Shown: positions 21,107 through 33,986, numbered from the stretch's first letter. The stretch: DNA of 64,000 nucleotides from Caprella mutica (GCA_947561585.1 CANNZV010000328.1:434001-498000), one strand, 5' to 3'. Notes: generated by a model from the sequence alone, not told the origin. Translations and numbers: made by a program.

Positions 21107-22012
21107 TAGACAGATGGGCTTGTCATATTGACGCATGAGAACCGATTTCTCTTTCAAACGATAAAGAAGCTGATATATCATAGTATCATAGTACATATTT
21201 ACCGTAACGTAATGAATGTGATGACTGCACGTAACTGTACGATATTTCGTAACTATATGAATTTAATATATAAAAAAAATAAAGATATTTCGTATGAAAA
21301 AAGTTTGGTATATTTCCAATCCAAATGAAATTCAAACCTTACGATAGAAATTTAAAGAATATATTTATACTGTACATTTTATTTCAGCTCGTATTACGCG
21401 ACCTGCAACTCAAATATTTTGAATAAATCTCCATTTTTTCTCAGCATCCGAAGAAGGTATATCTTCATAAATCTGAAGGAAGTGTTCCACGTATTCGGAG
21501 AGTGTCACATTTCTTTGATTCAAAGCAAATTGACATTTCAAATCACATTTTCGAAAAGTAGCGTCGGAATTCTTCTATCAGAACTTATGTCGTGATGATG
21601 TTTACACAAGCCGGATTTTTCTCGGAAAATATTTTTTGGACGACCTTGTCCAACATGCAACATATCGAAACTGAGAGAGAGAAAAAAAGATTTATTCTTT
21701 CTCAAATACTTTTTATATTATTCTATGATATAAAATATTGAAATTCTAACTTACCACTACTTCCTTACTTTCTGGAAAAAATATATTTGAAAAATGATCA
21801 AAATTATTAGCTATGTTATTATTTAAAAATAGATTTCGCAGATTCATGGTGATATGTTAATCGAATTTATTCTTTCAAAATTAGGAAACTAATACTTAAT
21901 GATGGAACAACAGATTCCAAAGCACACATATATATAAAAATTATATTATTAAACAGAATATTATAAAATTCAACTTTTCTATAATCCATTCATTTAAGAA
22001 AAAATATTGTAA
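21107..22012. other. AT-rich non-coding stretch
   Basis: Nothing recognised beyond short motif-free ORFs (for example 21128-21328). Confidence 0.45.
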
Positions 22013-22240
22013 TTCTATTACAATATAACGCCTCTATAATGATGCCCTGTATAGTTAACCATCAGTAGATTTCTGAGTAAGTACCGTGTATGATAAAAAA
22101 TATTTTGTTTAGTCTACCATAAAATGGCCATTGATTTTTTCTACATCTCTAGATTCCTTTATAATGAAGTAAGCTCTGTAGTCTATATAGTGACAAAGTT
22201 GGTTATAGTTCATGTATAGTGCACCATCCTGATTAGATGA
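22013..22240. mobile_element. Decayed pogo/Tc1-like MITE fragment
   Basis: Shares CCTCTATAATGA, CTGTATAGT and CATAAAATGGCCATTGATTTTTT with the intact MITE nearby, but the inverted ends are eroded. It seems to be the source region of the adjacent 39-bp array. Confidence 0.5.
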
Positions 22241-22328
22241 ATCCAGAGAAATGAATTCCCCTGTATAATTATTATTGTAAAATAACAAATTTTGTGTATT
22301 CTTTCATCCATCAGTTTTCTATGCATCT

Positions 22329-22525
22329 CCTGAGTCCTATATAATGAAGTAAGCTCTGTATAGTGAACCTGAGTCCTATATAATGAAGTAAGCTCTGTAT
22401 AGTGAACCTGAGTCCTATATAATGAAGTAAGCTTTGTATAGTGAACCTGAGTCCTATATAATGAAGTAAGCTCTGTATAGTGAACCTGAGTCCTATATAA
22501 TGAAGTAAGCTCTGTATAGTGAAGT
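22329..22525. repeat. 39-bp tandem array derived from a MITE end
   Basis: Five copies of CTGAGTCCTATATAATGAAG followed by TAAGCTCTGTATAGTGAAC. The unit contains the MITE terminal motifs (CTATATAATGAA, TGTATAGTGAAC), so the array probably grew from a MITE end. It generates long repeated minus-strand ORFs (22210-22572, 22311-22538) that I treat as artefacts. Confidence 0.9.
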
Positions 22526-22581
22526 ACCCGGTGTTCATTATAGTGTATATGTAGTTCTACTATGTATAGCAATCTATACTA

Positions 22582-22815
22582 CAGTAGAACTTCTCTATAG
22601 TGGACTCCTCTAAAGTGAATTTAGAGTCCAAAGTAAGAGAAATACCCCGTATAGCGAACAAACTTCCTTTATTCCGCCATAAAATGGCAATTAATTTTCA
22701 AAAACTGATGATATTTATGGCTGACTAAAGAAAATTTGTTCAATATACGGGATAATTTCCTTACCCATGACTCTACATTCCCTATAGAATAGTCCACAAT
22801 AGAGGATTTCAACTG
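22582..22815. mobile_element. pogo/Tc1-like MITE copy 2 (intact)
   Basis: 234 bp beginning CAGTAGAACTTCTCTATAG and ending CACAATAGAGGATTTCAACTG, with TA on both outer sides, as for Tc1/mariner/pogo insertions. The whole element is a long imperfect inverted repeat centred on the ATGGCAATTAATTTTCAAAAACTG block. No ORF of note. Confidence 0.8.
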
Positions 22816-23099
22816 TACTACATGCAGTCATTCTCCCAGTGTTTTAATGAAGCTTTGTTAGTGTGTAGTACTCTCGATGTTTTCTCTATCAATATTTAAA
22901 GTGAGTGAATTAATGATTCTGTGCAGATCTCTAGAGTCCAGCAGAATATTCATGGTATTCGCACTGCGCCTGTGGAGCAAATTGAAAGATGATTGAGAGT
23001 GTATGGAAATGTGTAATTTGACCGTATGAATTGCTATGTGAATCATGGTCGACACCAATATCTAGTGCAGGGTTAGCCCTTCATCGCCCGAGATAAATT

Positions 23100-23338
23100 G
23101 TAGGCCGAATTAATGTTTAATGTAGAAGAATATGTTAAAAATGTCACTTTTTATCTAAAAAAAAAGTCAAATTGTGAAAAACTTTGTGCAGCTCAAAATC
23201 TAAAATCATTTTGCAGGCCAAAAATTAATGTTTAATGTTAAAGAATATTGTAAAAAAGTCGATTTTTATTTAAGGGAAGTCAAATTTGGAAACACTTTGT
23301 GTGGTTCAAAATCTAAAATCATTATGTGGCAAAAGCCT
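23100..23338. repeat. Two-copy tandem duplication of about 117 bp
   Basis: Both copies share AATTAATGTTTAATGT, AAAGTCAAATT, ACTTTGTG and CTCAAAATCTAAAATCATT in the same order, with moderate divergence. Confidence 0.75.
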
Positions 23339-23439
23339 ACATTTATTTTTATGCTTTTATGCTAGAATATGATTATACTGGTTCTTAACAAAAAAAAAAT
23401 GATTTTGTTATGGAATATTATCTTTATAATGATAAGTTC

Positions 23440-23611
23440 TAGGGTTGTGACAATATGCTTTTAAAATCATAGACCTTGAAAATATCATAAACGGAGAGAA
23501 TTAAATATATTGAATCATTCTTAACCAGCGGTATATAATATTTGATACCAATTCGTTTCGTCTATGATAATCGTAAGATCTAAGATTTTAAAAGAATATT
23601 GTCACATTTGA
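23440..23611. mobile_element. hAT-like MITE copy 2
   Basis: Ends are TAGGGTTGTGACAATATGC and the inverted TATTGTCACATTTGA. The internal blocks AATCATAGA, ACCAGCGGTAT and TTTCGTCTATGAT match the copies at 52.3 and 53.3 kb. A target duplication is not obvious here. Confidence 0.75.
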
Positions 23612-26029
23612 GTAATAACTATTTATGAAAAACTAGATAGAAATTTTATTAATTTATTTTATACTTCATTTTAAACATAAAAAGCAAAAACCCAAACAGA
23701 TTTCTCAATAAAACAAATTTCCGAAGCAGCAGGATGAGAACAAAAATTCAATATGTATTAGATCATGAAGTTATCAGTATTCCGTTACATATACTGCATA
23801 TTTAATCATCTGTATCGAGTTACTACATCTAGAATATTAAAACGCAATTGGCTGTAAGCACTTTTATCTTTGATCACATCATACAAAGTACTTCATATGT
23901 AAAAAAAGGCTATTTCTTTAACTACGTTCTTGAGTAGCTCAACATACAACTTTTCTAGCTTTATTCCAAGAAGGCTTCGTATTGCTTACCTTGATATTTC
24001 CGTTAATTAAGAATTGAAAGAATTCAATTTAAGTGAAATAGTCAATAATTAATTTACCTTTGCTGCTGTTTTATAATATACGTTGGGTAAATTTGAAATT
24101 AATTTCATTTTTAATTGAAGATAAATCATGCAAATTGAATATTCATGAGTAATAATAATTAATGCAATCACATGAATATTAATTAAATTGTTCACTTAAT
24201 AGTTTAATTGAATATAGGGTCATCCTATAAAATTGGTTAAACCCCATAAAAATACTTCACTTTTAATAGACGCAATGCACATTTAAAAATGCAAAGGCGA
24301 TCTCTATTCCGAACGAGTTTTTCATTTTACACACAGTTATGCATTTGAATTAAAGGAGTTTACAATCCTTCAACAACAGTGGATCCTGTAATCCTATTAA
24401 CTATTAACATTATTGGTATATGTACTATAAACGTGATACAGAAATCAATTGATTTTACTTTACTGCTGGTTTTTCTTCATTAGTATGAATTGAAAACTTT
24501 ACACGGCTTATTTCTGTACTCAATCATTAAATTTATTATCGGCAGATCGTTTATTACTGTCCATTACGGTATAAATACTAATAATATTTTATCGTAAGAT
24601 ATCTTTTTTTCTGGCAATATGGTCAGGATTATTTTTTATCGAGAATGTCGTCGAAGGAGTGTTTCAAATTTCTTATTAATTATGATAATTAAGTTTTTTC
24701 TCGTTTCATTTAAGTATTTTCGTAGATAGAAGATCATTTTGTCATCGATATAATTTTCTGAGTGGATTGCTATATTCAGTTTAAAAAAAATGGATTATAT
24801 GAAAGCTATAGTTCAATTTTTTTTATTTTAACTCTAATTTGACTAGGGTCAAGCAGATAAATTGCGGCACACTAACTAACTGAAGCCTCTAACAACAGAA
24901 ACGTCATAAAAACTAAAATTAATAAATTATAGTATGTACTGCGCTTCCTTTGATTGCTATGCAACATTTTAACGTATTTTCGGTTCAGAATGTTTTAGAC
25001 TCTCTTGAGAGGGCTGCAATTTACCTGCGTGACCCTATTTTGATCAAGTTTAAATATAAAAGTATCAACAGCAACGAATGAGTTCGTTCACTAATATTCT
25101 CTGGTTGTAATACAGGAAAAATAAAATTTAACTAAAAAGCTAAACTAAAACACTGATTCCAACAGAAATACCAATTTTAATATTCTCGTTACTGTTGATA
25201 TAGTACACAACTTCGACTTAAATAGGGTAACCACTCAATTACCGGACGCATTAGTAATCGAAAAGTAGTCTTGAACACAGGCCGTGAACCAACCTGACCT
25301 ACAGTAATTTTTGATGACCAACCATGATCTCTATATATTTTTTATTTCGGTTAAAGGAAAAAAAATGTTATGTAGTAGACATGAAATTATTGAGTCAAGT
25401 TGCACTAATATATTTAGATAAAGAATCAGTGTTTCAGTTGCTTTCGTCAAGTGAAGAGAAGTTCGTTCTCTCTGGTGCCAATTTAAAATTTAAAGTGTTA
25501 AGTTATTAGATAAGATTTCTATTTCCGTATTGACCTATTATGAATAGCTATTAAATTTTAATAAGGTGTTAACAGTGTTAGTTATCTGATGTGGTATAGA
25601 AGTGTTCTTCGTTGGAAAATAGTGCAATTAGTTTAGATTTTGTGCTAATGTTGATTTTATGAAATTAGTGAAGTAGTAATTTTGTTCCTGCTAACCTTCG
25701 CCTAAGAACATCGTCTGCGATGGATTTAAAGATCTTTGAACCATTGTGAGTACCTAGCTACACTAAATAAAATGGATATAATTTTGGGGTGATGTAAGAT
25801 ATTTGCGGTAGGGAAATGATGGTAAATTCATTAATAACCTTTAAATATTAGTTCTTCATAGTTTTAATATCTGCATATTTTACTTCTCGCGTATCATACT
25901 TTATTAACAATATTTTACTTATAGTATCTAACATGAGTAATTCATGATTTTAGATTTAATAATTTAACTGAACGGTTAGTTTCCATTACAATTATTTTTT
26001 TCCTACTTCACGGTATAAGTCCTCTGTGT
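23612..26029. other. AT-rich non-coding stretch
   Basis: I see no gene or element that I can support. ORFs such as 25324-25509 are short and motif-free. Confidence 0.45.
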
Positions 26030-26460
26030 TTCTATCCGGAAACTCTATAGTTGAGGGGAATATAAAGGGGTGGCGTCCCCTTGCCAGAGAGCTGTTGTAT
26101 TTTAAAGTATGGATGTTTACTATTATTATGTCAATCATTTTCTAATCGCTGCCTGCAATTTTAGATGACAGAAGGGTCATGCCTTTTCAACTATAAAGGT
26201 TTTAAAATATTTGGTCAGTTGGGTTCCATTTAGGTACTTTTAATTCTTCATTCTAATTCTCTATATCTCCGAGTGCGTCCCTTCTCTTATTTTTTGTGAC
26301 TGAATTCACGGAGTAGCTATTCTGCATTAATGAGCATTGTCACCGAATGATGGTCCTTTAGGTGTCGTCGGCTTTTGTTCATGAAACTTCTTTGTACTTA
26401 TTTTCTCTTTGACGATATCGTTATGGCTTTTGGTTCCAAAACAGACGTTAAACCCCTCAT
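26030..26460 (+). mobile_element. Dispersed retroposon-like repeat copy
   Basis: Shares GGGGTGGCGTCCC, AGCTGTTGTATTTTAAAGTA (compare 58.97 kb), GGAGTAGCTATTCTGCAT with TGAGCATTGTCACC (compare 29.7 and 44.6 kb), and GGCTTTTGGTTCC with GACGTTAAACCCC (compare 44.67 kb). The same order in several places suggests one family of about 400 bp, perhaps a LINE or SINE fragment. No reverse transcriptase motif is visible. Confidence 0.45.
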
Positions 26461-27129
26461 TAGGTTGATTAATTATTTCATAGCTATAATGAATTTAATT
26501 TAATTCAATATTTTTGAAACTTATTTTCCTCCATCACTGTATGCATACCATATTGTACCTAGATTAATTTTAACATAATACTAAGAGAATTCCTGTAATT
26601 TTGTGATATCTTTCCTAGTTTAGCGTAATTTCATTTTGTTAGACTCCTTAAGCATGATATTGGCTGCAGTACTTCTTATCTATAACTGATGTGTAATAGT
26701 TGTAATACTGATTTCGAAAAATCTATAAGATAAGTTAGGTAATCCCGTTCACTAAATCCACTGGTTAAGTCATGAAAAATTTGTCTCTTTATCTAAAACT
26801 TTATAATTAATACCAATAGATTTATAATAGATAACAAATGTACCAAATTGTGTATAACATATGCATAAAAAGTCCATGAATGAAATATTAATCAAAATAA
26901 CTTCCAGTCGATGGTCTCATTCGTGCTGAAAGAACAAAGATAGTATTAACATTTCAAGAGTCTGGATATGATAATGTACTTATCTTTCAGAACATGGTTT
27001 CTCCATTTGCCAATTCAATGATAGCAAATGAGAATCGTTGCGAAAAAGTAGGCAACACTAATGCTAATGTACGAACAAGAATCTAATCCAATTTTCATAC
27101 CAGATGATGATTACAATGTAGGTAGAGAG

Positions 27130-27860
27130 CATTGTGTGAATTACGGGACATTTACGTTGCTTGCTGGTAATATATCTAGAGCACAGTATTGAGTTACGGT
27201 AAATATAGTCTGCTTGCTGGTAAAATATCTAGAGCACAGTGTTGAATTACGATAAATTTAGTTTGCTTGCTGTAATATATCTAGAGCACAGTGTTGAATT
27301 ACGGTAAAGTTAGTCTTCTTGCTGGTAATATTTCTAGAACGCAGTGTTGAATAATGGTAAAGTTAGTCTGCTTGCTGGTAATATATTTAGAGCGCATTGT
27401 TGAATTACGGTAAAGTTAGTCTTCTTGCTGGTAATATATCTAGAGCGCATTGTTGAATTACGGTAAAGTTAGTCTGCTTGCTGGTAATATATCTAGAGCG
27501 CAGTGTTGAATTACGGTAAAGTTAGTCTGCTTGCTGGTAATATATCTAGAGCGCAGTGTTGAATTACGGTAAAGTTAATCTTCTTGCTGGTTATATATCT
27601 AGAGCACTGTGTTGAATTACGGTAAAGTTAGTCTTCTTGCTGGTAATATATCTAGAACGCAGTGTTGAATTACGGTAAATTTAGTCTGCTTGCTGTAATA
27701 TATATAGGACGTTATGTTGAATTTTTTATAAATTGACGTTGCTTGCTGGTAATACATCTCGGGCGCAGTGTTGAATTATGGTAAATTTAGTGTGTTTGTA
27801 ATAATGCATCTAGGGTGTGTAGTGGTTGAATTTCGGTAAAAATTCAGGATGAATACAGGT
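27130..27860. repeat. 53-bp tandem array
   Basis: About 13-14 copies of a unit containing GAATTACGGTAAAGTTAGTC, TGCTTGCTGGTAATATATCT and AGAGCGCAGTGTT. The outer copies are more diverged than the middle ones. Confidence 0.95.
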
Positions 27861-28500
27861 AATATATCTATATTTTATAGCTTGCTGTGGCTGAAATATG
27901 GGACATATACGTTCATTGCAAGTAATTTAAATAGACGTAAGGTTATTATTATTGAAGTAATTTTAAATACTGTGCTGCTAAACTTATAATAAGTGTACGT
28001 GAATATAATCGAGCATTGCACTATTATTAAGTATTAGTATAAATCACCTTTTTAAGAAATTTTTAAGAAATTATTTGTGAAAATTATTAAATTTTTAAAA
28101 CCTTATAATATTTTTATCAAATAATTACATTCATGAATGATGATTGATTAGATTACCTTCCAATATTAAATAAATTTAATTAACAATTTATTGGAAACTA
28201 TAACTATAAATATAATAGATCTAATTCCACAATTTCAATATTATCTGAATATTTTAACACGTTATTGATCATCCATACATTATAATACAATATTCTTCAA
28301 TAAAACGGTAAACTATATGCATACGATAACATATTTTCTGTACCTTAATTCTATAAAACAATTCAATTTGATAAGCTAGCGCGCAAATAAAACCTCTCAT
28401 TACATAAATACCGGTCAACTTACATTCCAGTAGCATTGTTTAAAGTTCTAATAAATGATAAGGCTGCTCCTAAATTAGGTCTTCAACTCACTATGTAAAT
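27861..28500. other. AT-rich non-coding stretch
   Basis: Nothing recognised. Confidence 0.4.
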
Positions 28501-28539
28501 TTGTAGAGCTCCCTAACGCCGAAAAAACTTTACAGACTG

Positions 28540-29260
28540 TTAATTTCCGGAAGCGTTGAACTCCATGTTCATTAATTGCTGCCCATCACACAGAATTAAT
28601 CACCGAGCTAAATTCACAGAACACTTTAGTTTTAACTGCCGTTTGCTAGTTTATTTCACTGTGTATTCCTTTCAGCAACTCCAGATCACATCTATCAAAC
28701 CATTCAAATTCACTGCAAAATTGCTACAAATAAACGAAGTTTTGCAATCATATGATTACCAAATCTCAGACTGGGTGGAACATTTCTCAGCCTCGGACAC
28801 ACCTCTACCAGCATCACCTCTCAATTCGAATGCCTCTTCAACACTGACGCATCTGTACCTTTTAAGCATATCCCCTCTCTCTCCCACTCCCTGACCCTTT
28901 CCTTCAACATTTTGACCCTCCTTCCTATCGCTCTTTACATCCCTCCAGCTAGCAGTACCCCGCCCCTCCTCCTCCACAAGAGTATTTTCATCTTAAAGAG
29001 AGAAGAGACGCAATCCCCCCTCCACCTCCATCTACCCTCCGATGTGATTTCTTGCACCCACCTACTTTCTCTCCCGACAGTTCTCTCTCTTTTGCCCATT
29101 CATTTCGGAAGAACTGAACTACTTTGGGATTTGGGTTTCTTTTTGTTTTCACGAGTGCCGAGCAGCATTTCGTTCACATTTTAATTGAAATTTTTGCTTG
29201 CGACCAAAAAAATATTCCCGACGATTCGTGCGGTCGTTTTTTTACGGTTTGGCATTTTCG
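28540..29260. other. Less AT-rich segment with a pyrimidine/purine-biased core
   Basis: Between about 28860 and 29110 the plus strand is strongly C/T-rich (CCTCTCTCTCCCACTCCCTG and similar). Both strands therefore carry motif-free ORFs (28556-28894, 28912-29184 plus; 28756-28977 minus). On the minus strand a TTCAGTT initiator-like sequence sits near 29115 and GAGAGAG runs lie downstream of it, a combination seen in arthropod promoters. It is a candidate promoter or leader exon for the minus-strand neuroligin gene, not established. Confidence 0.25.
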
Positions 29261-29509
29261 TTATGGTCCATCCCAATGATTTTCGCTCACATGCTAAATT
29301 GATATTTGTTTGATCTATATTATTAGATTTTTATATTTATTTACAAGATATTTTATTCATTGAAACTTTTCAGTAGGTGGAACAGAATATGCTTTTAGAT
29401 CTTGAAAAATATATTTAGCACGTTTTTTAAAACGCCAGACAAGTTTTAATACCAAAGTCATATATATCAGAAATACGAACCGGCCCATTACATTTTTAGT
29501 TGTACAGTA

Positions 29510-29715
29510 GGCCGACTCGACTGTTGGGCTGCTATTCTAGTGCGCCGATTTTCAGGTTGCGTAGTAATTTCTATCATTTTCATAGCTCTTCATTTCCCTC
29601 TTCCATCCGCAAGCGCTGTATATGGTGGCTGCTTTTTGAAGCTACACATCTGATAGGCATAGACTGTTCCTAGGGATTAACTTTTCTGCATCCATGATCA
29701 CTGTCACCAAAAGAA
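29510..29715 (+). mobile_element. Dispersed retroposon-like repeat fragment
   Basis: Matches the 44.4-44.6 kb copy in order: ATTTCTATCATTTTCATAGC then CTTCATTTCCCTCTTCCATC, then GGGATTAACTTTTCTGCATCC and GATCACTGTCACC. Fragmentary. Confidence 0.4.
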
Positions 29716-29907
29716 GTGATACAAATAGAGTAAAATGCATGAGGTATATGTCTAAATATTCTCCATACAACATACATAGAATAGATTAATAGTCGGTGAA
29801 TTTAAATAAAACTGTAGTGATTATTAATAAATTTCTCGTTTTTATATTTAAAAAAAATATAGTCTGATAGGCCGATACTATACTAGCAGTTTCACCGCGA
29901 CGTTTTC

Positions 29908-30042
29908 ACTGCCCTGTTTCCCCCTTCTTCAGTTAATCACCGTTAAATGAATGGAAGATGGTTGCAATGCTATAGTATAGAATGCAAATATGCTTTCTTT
30001 CATTTAACCGTGATCAATTGAAGACGGCGTAAACAGGGCAGT
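29908..30042. mobile_element. Short MITE with ACTGCCCTGTTT ends
   Basis: 135 bp with inverted arms of about 50 bp: ACTGCCCTGTTTCCCCCTTC on the left and GGCGTAAACAGGGCAGT on the right. GTTAATCACCGTTAAATGAA pairs with TTCATTTAACCGTGATCAAT. No ORF. The superfamily is not identifiable. Confidence 0.7.
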
Positions 30043-31457
30043 TGATATCCCAAAAACAATATGTTTTTCCAGAGCGGAGCGATATATCCAAATATTTTGA
30101 ACCTCAATATAAAAACAATTAATTTTCGAAGAGATATGATGAATTGTTCCAGAAATTTCACTCGCTGCCTATATGAATCAGTCTCTGTAAACGTTAGAAA
30201 CTGTACTGTAGTTTTCTGTGGTCCACTTTTTGATTACATTAAGCAAATTGAAAAGTAAGAGCTTCCGTATAACATGATAGGCTGATTATCCTAAGTTTTG
30301 TAGAAAGAAGTGCAGTATATTTTCTGCTGCGTTGAGGGCCGCAGACTGTCTTTTTCTTCACCGTGGGATCAACAGGAGACTATATTAGCTACACTAACAA
30401 ACTTTGTTGCAATATTATCCTCCAAAAACTAAAGAAGTTTATAAGTTTCGGGACAAGTTTTTCCATATTAAAATAAACGAGATCCATTATTTTGGAGACA
30501 GTTGTTCTTTAGAGTGAAGGTGCATAGATCTTATCATTTTGAGCTCTAGATTCTCAAGTGAATGTGACTGTACTGCTATATTAATACTTCAGAATACTCA
30601 ATGTCATAATATTGCAAATTTTGCATGCAGAACATTCAATGATCTTATCTGGAGGACATTCAGTCCGCGAGACTTGTGCTGTGTGCTGCAATTTTTAAAA
30701 TTCGTAAACATAGCCATTTTTACAGGATTTTACATGATGTACACCGGTGAAATTTTTGGTCTAAAATATTGCTTTCGATTTTACTGTTTCAACAATGTTT
30801 AGCAACTCTTTTTTTACACCTAAACTCTGATAACTAATATTTGAAATTTGCAACTAAAACATTTATATTTATAAACAATTGTTTCATTTTATGCTTATTT
30901 GATAGTTTGTTTTGTAAATCTGAAAAAAGGTGAACTTATATCATTTATTCATAATTTCTTTCATAAAACCTGTCGTATGATGGAAAAAATCTATTTCTGC
31001 TAAAATTGTTGACTGCAACTGTATAAACTTCTTTATACGGTCTACATAAGGACATGGTAATGATACTTTGCATAATTGTTTATTTCCAATGAAGTCTTAT
31101 TCTAATTCTCATTATAGATCTTGAGGCTTCGATTTAAATATCATTCAGCCAACTGATCATTGCTGCTAATTATAATATGATTTGTGAAACACGTGTGTTA
31201 GTTCAACTAATTAATTAGAGATGTAATAATAATATATATATGATCAATGATTACACAATTTGATGATTACACATCGTTATACAACAGTCAATCGATTCAG
31301 ATAACATTTGACATTGGGTGAATTTAATTAGATAATGGTGAAATATTTCTATGAGCATTTTCCACTTGCCCATTACTGATGAATATGTTGAAACGATTCT
31401 TTTGATTTCAATCAATTAATTACATTTACTATATATTACAAAATAAGCCGCTGCATA
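30043..31457. other. AT-rich non-coding stretch
   Basis: No gene is recognised. ORFs at 30061-30258 and 30539-30802 have no motif I know. Confidence 0.45.
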
Positions 31458-31687
31458 TAATAAAACTCCTCTATAGTGGACGCATTTATTGTGAATGTAG
31501 AGTCCTTAGTAAGAGAATTACCCCCTATAGTGAACACATCTCCTTTAGTCTGCCCTGAAATGACTATTAGTTTTCTAAAACTGATTCTATTCATGACAGA
31601 CTGAAGAAAAGAAAACGGGATAATTCTGTCACTTAGAACACTACATACATTCATTATAGAAGAGTCCACTATAGAGAAACTGTACTG
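31458..31687. mobile_element. pogo/Tc1-like MITE copy 3
   Basis: The left end AAACTCCTCTATAGTGGAC is slightly decayed. The right end GAGTCCACTATAGAGAAACTG is followed by TA. The centre contains AGTTTTCTAAAACTGAT. Same layout and length as the copy at 22582. Confidence 0.8.
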
Positions 31688-33791
31688 TACAATATTAAGT
31701 TAACCCTAATTGGACTAAAAAATTTGAGAAGATTCTTTCTTCACACAATGATGTTTTTGAAACCACCAGCTCGAATTATAGGACTTTTTTGTCAGTTAAC
31801 AGTTTTTATCATATTAATGTACTGGGCAAAATGTTATTTACCCATTATTGATATGAATAGTGTTATTATATTGAATGAAATCGGTTTGTTGAGCTTAAAC
31901 TCCTCAGTCATTGTTTTAAGGGTTAATGAAAACCAGGAGATCTAATAATATAAACAAACATCGAAATTGATGATCCATTATTTTCTACTTCTTCCAGTAT
32001 TAAATATTCCACTACCATATCTTAAAGATTAGGTTTATTCAATTAAATTGATACAAAGGGACCGTGAAAGCTAGAGCATGCATGTAACTTGGATAAATGT
32101 AATTTATTCTGAGGGGTCAAATTGATAAAATATGATCCTCCGGAAAATATGGCGTGAAAGGCAATGTTGTCTTGCATGGCCGAGTAATAACTTACTTGCG
32201 CGATCAAAATTTGGTTAAAAGCGAAGCCAGCGAATTGAATAGCCTAGCTGCGTATATATTATACCAGAGTTTGGGAAATTTTATCTCAGTAACCTCTATT
32301 TAATTATGTAATTTTATATTGATTCTTAAATGAAAGATGATTTTTGATTATTTCCCCAGACTGAAAATTAAAATTATTGTAAATTTAGATTGAATTGAAA
32401 TTTGAATTAGGGTACGTCGTAGAACTCGAACACCTCTTTTAAGTTCACATTACTCGGAAAGTTGATGAAAATAGGTCACAGTCAGTTATAAAAGGAAATA
32501 ATTAAAAAAAAATTAGAAATAATCTTGCTTCATTTAAAATGGGCCTTCACCTGAAATGTACCTTTTTCAATTATATCCTAGCTTTACATTTCAGTTAACC
32601 CTTTATGCCCTGAATTTTTTTGGCGTGGAAAACAAGAATTTTTGTGATATTCTTGTAGTATAGAAAAATACAAAATGTAGTATGCAAAATGTGCATTTTT
32701 TGCAGAAACCATTTTGCAAAATTTAGACGATGCGATAAATCAGTTCTAAGAGTTTGAGCCTTACATGCTTCTTGAAAGGATGATATCTTAAATCATGTTT
32801 AACAATTTAGTGAAATGTGTCTCAAATGATTTCTAATCTTTATTATCTGATTTATATTTTTGGATTCTGAATAAGATGTTCATAAAAAAGATCAATGTTT
32901 TCATGTGTTAATTCTTTTCTCCTGCGACATGATCACTTTTTGTTCAAATATAAAGTGGTTTCTTCAGTTTTGAATTTATTAACATTTGCCACTATGGTTT
33001 TATAGTTGGTGGAAATATTTCCGGAAACCGTTGTTCAAAATGAGGTTGAACCTGTGTACAACTTAGTGTTTAAAAAAATTGTCACAACAAAAACTCTTTT
33101 TTTTTTTCTTTTGAAAGCTGCATTTTGAGGAATCGAATAGGAGTAAAAAATTAACGGCGACATGATTTTATGAAGATATCAATTTTACCTTCAAAAAACA
33201 ACTTTCAAATGGTAATTACTTGTTTTATTTCCTCTTCTTTGTTACAAAAAATTGTAGAATTTAATGTTTTTACATCCATATAAAATGAATTATATCTCCT
33301 ATGTTTTTTTTCATATATTTCGTGCTCGCGCAAGCCCTTTTTATTTACCTTTTTTAAATTCGCTGTAGGATGTTTAATTTTTTTGTAACTCTTTACAGAT
33401 TATCAATATAGATGCAAAAAAAGTAAACGAATAAAACTGTGTTTTTAGAAAATTTCTAGCTTTGATAGTTTGTAAAATAAACTAATTTGAAAATGGGTTT
33501 CCTTTTTTTTGCGCCACCCTGTATAGGTAAAGAAAGCATATTAAACAATAAAAAAAATTATTATTTTTCAAATAAAAAAAATACAATAGTGCTTCATAGG
33601 GTCAATCCACTTTCAAAAAAACTTTTCTATTTATGGACCGATTGTTCTGAAATTGGTGTGATATGTGTAACTTCGTAAACAAAATTCTATTCCTGTAACT
33701 TTTTCGTTTTTACCCTTTTTCAATTTTTAATAAATTTCGAAAGACGAGAAGTGTATGAGTGTATATGCAAGAAAAAAACGAATACAGCTGT
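31688..33791. other. AT-rich stretch with homopolymer runs
   Basis: No gene is recognised. It contains long T runs (near 33100 and 33500) and GCGCCACCCTGTATA near 33510, a motif reminiscent of transposon termini in insects. I cannot delimit an element. Confidence 0.35.
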
Positions 33792-33986
33792 AGAATCCTT
33801 GGAACATTTCTAACAAATCTATAGGGGGCTTTTTGAATTTATCTTCCTGTTTTTTTCTATAAGCATTTTTTGATGACTAGCTTAAATTTCAAAAGAAACA
33901 CCTGAATTTTCGTTTTGATAAAAAAAAGTGAAAATTGAAAATAAAATAACACTCAGTGTATTTGTTAGAAATGTTCCAAGGATTCT
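33792..33986. repeat. Perfect 27-bp inverted repeat, probable MITE
   Basis: AGAATCCTTGGAACATTTCT and seven more bases at 33792-33818 are exactly complementary to 33960-33986, with a 141-bp AT-rich spacer. Outside the arms the similarity continues weakly. Probably a small transposon, though no target duplication was found. Confidence 0.65.

Noticed and set aside
20813..21109. A 98-codon ORF of repeated FGDWVV as a structural protein
   Set aside because: It follows directly from an 18-bp tandem repeat with unit length divisible by three; no signal peptide, splice context or family similarity.
22210..22572. Minus-strand ORF with repeated HYTELTSLYRTQV as a repeat protein
   Set aside because: Produced by a 39-bp array; several frames are open for the same reason.
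28912..29184. A small secreted protein in the C/T-rich island
   Set aside because: Its Leu/Pro/Ser composition comes from the pyrimidine bias; no cleavage motif or family match, and all frames on both strands are open in parts.
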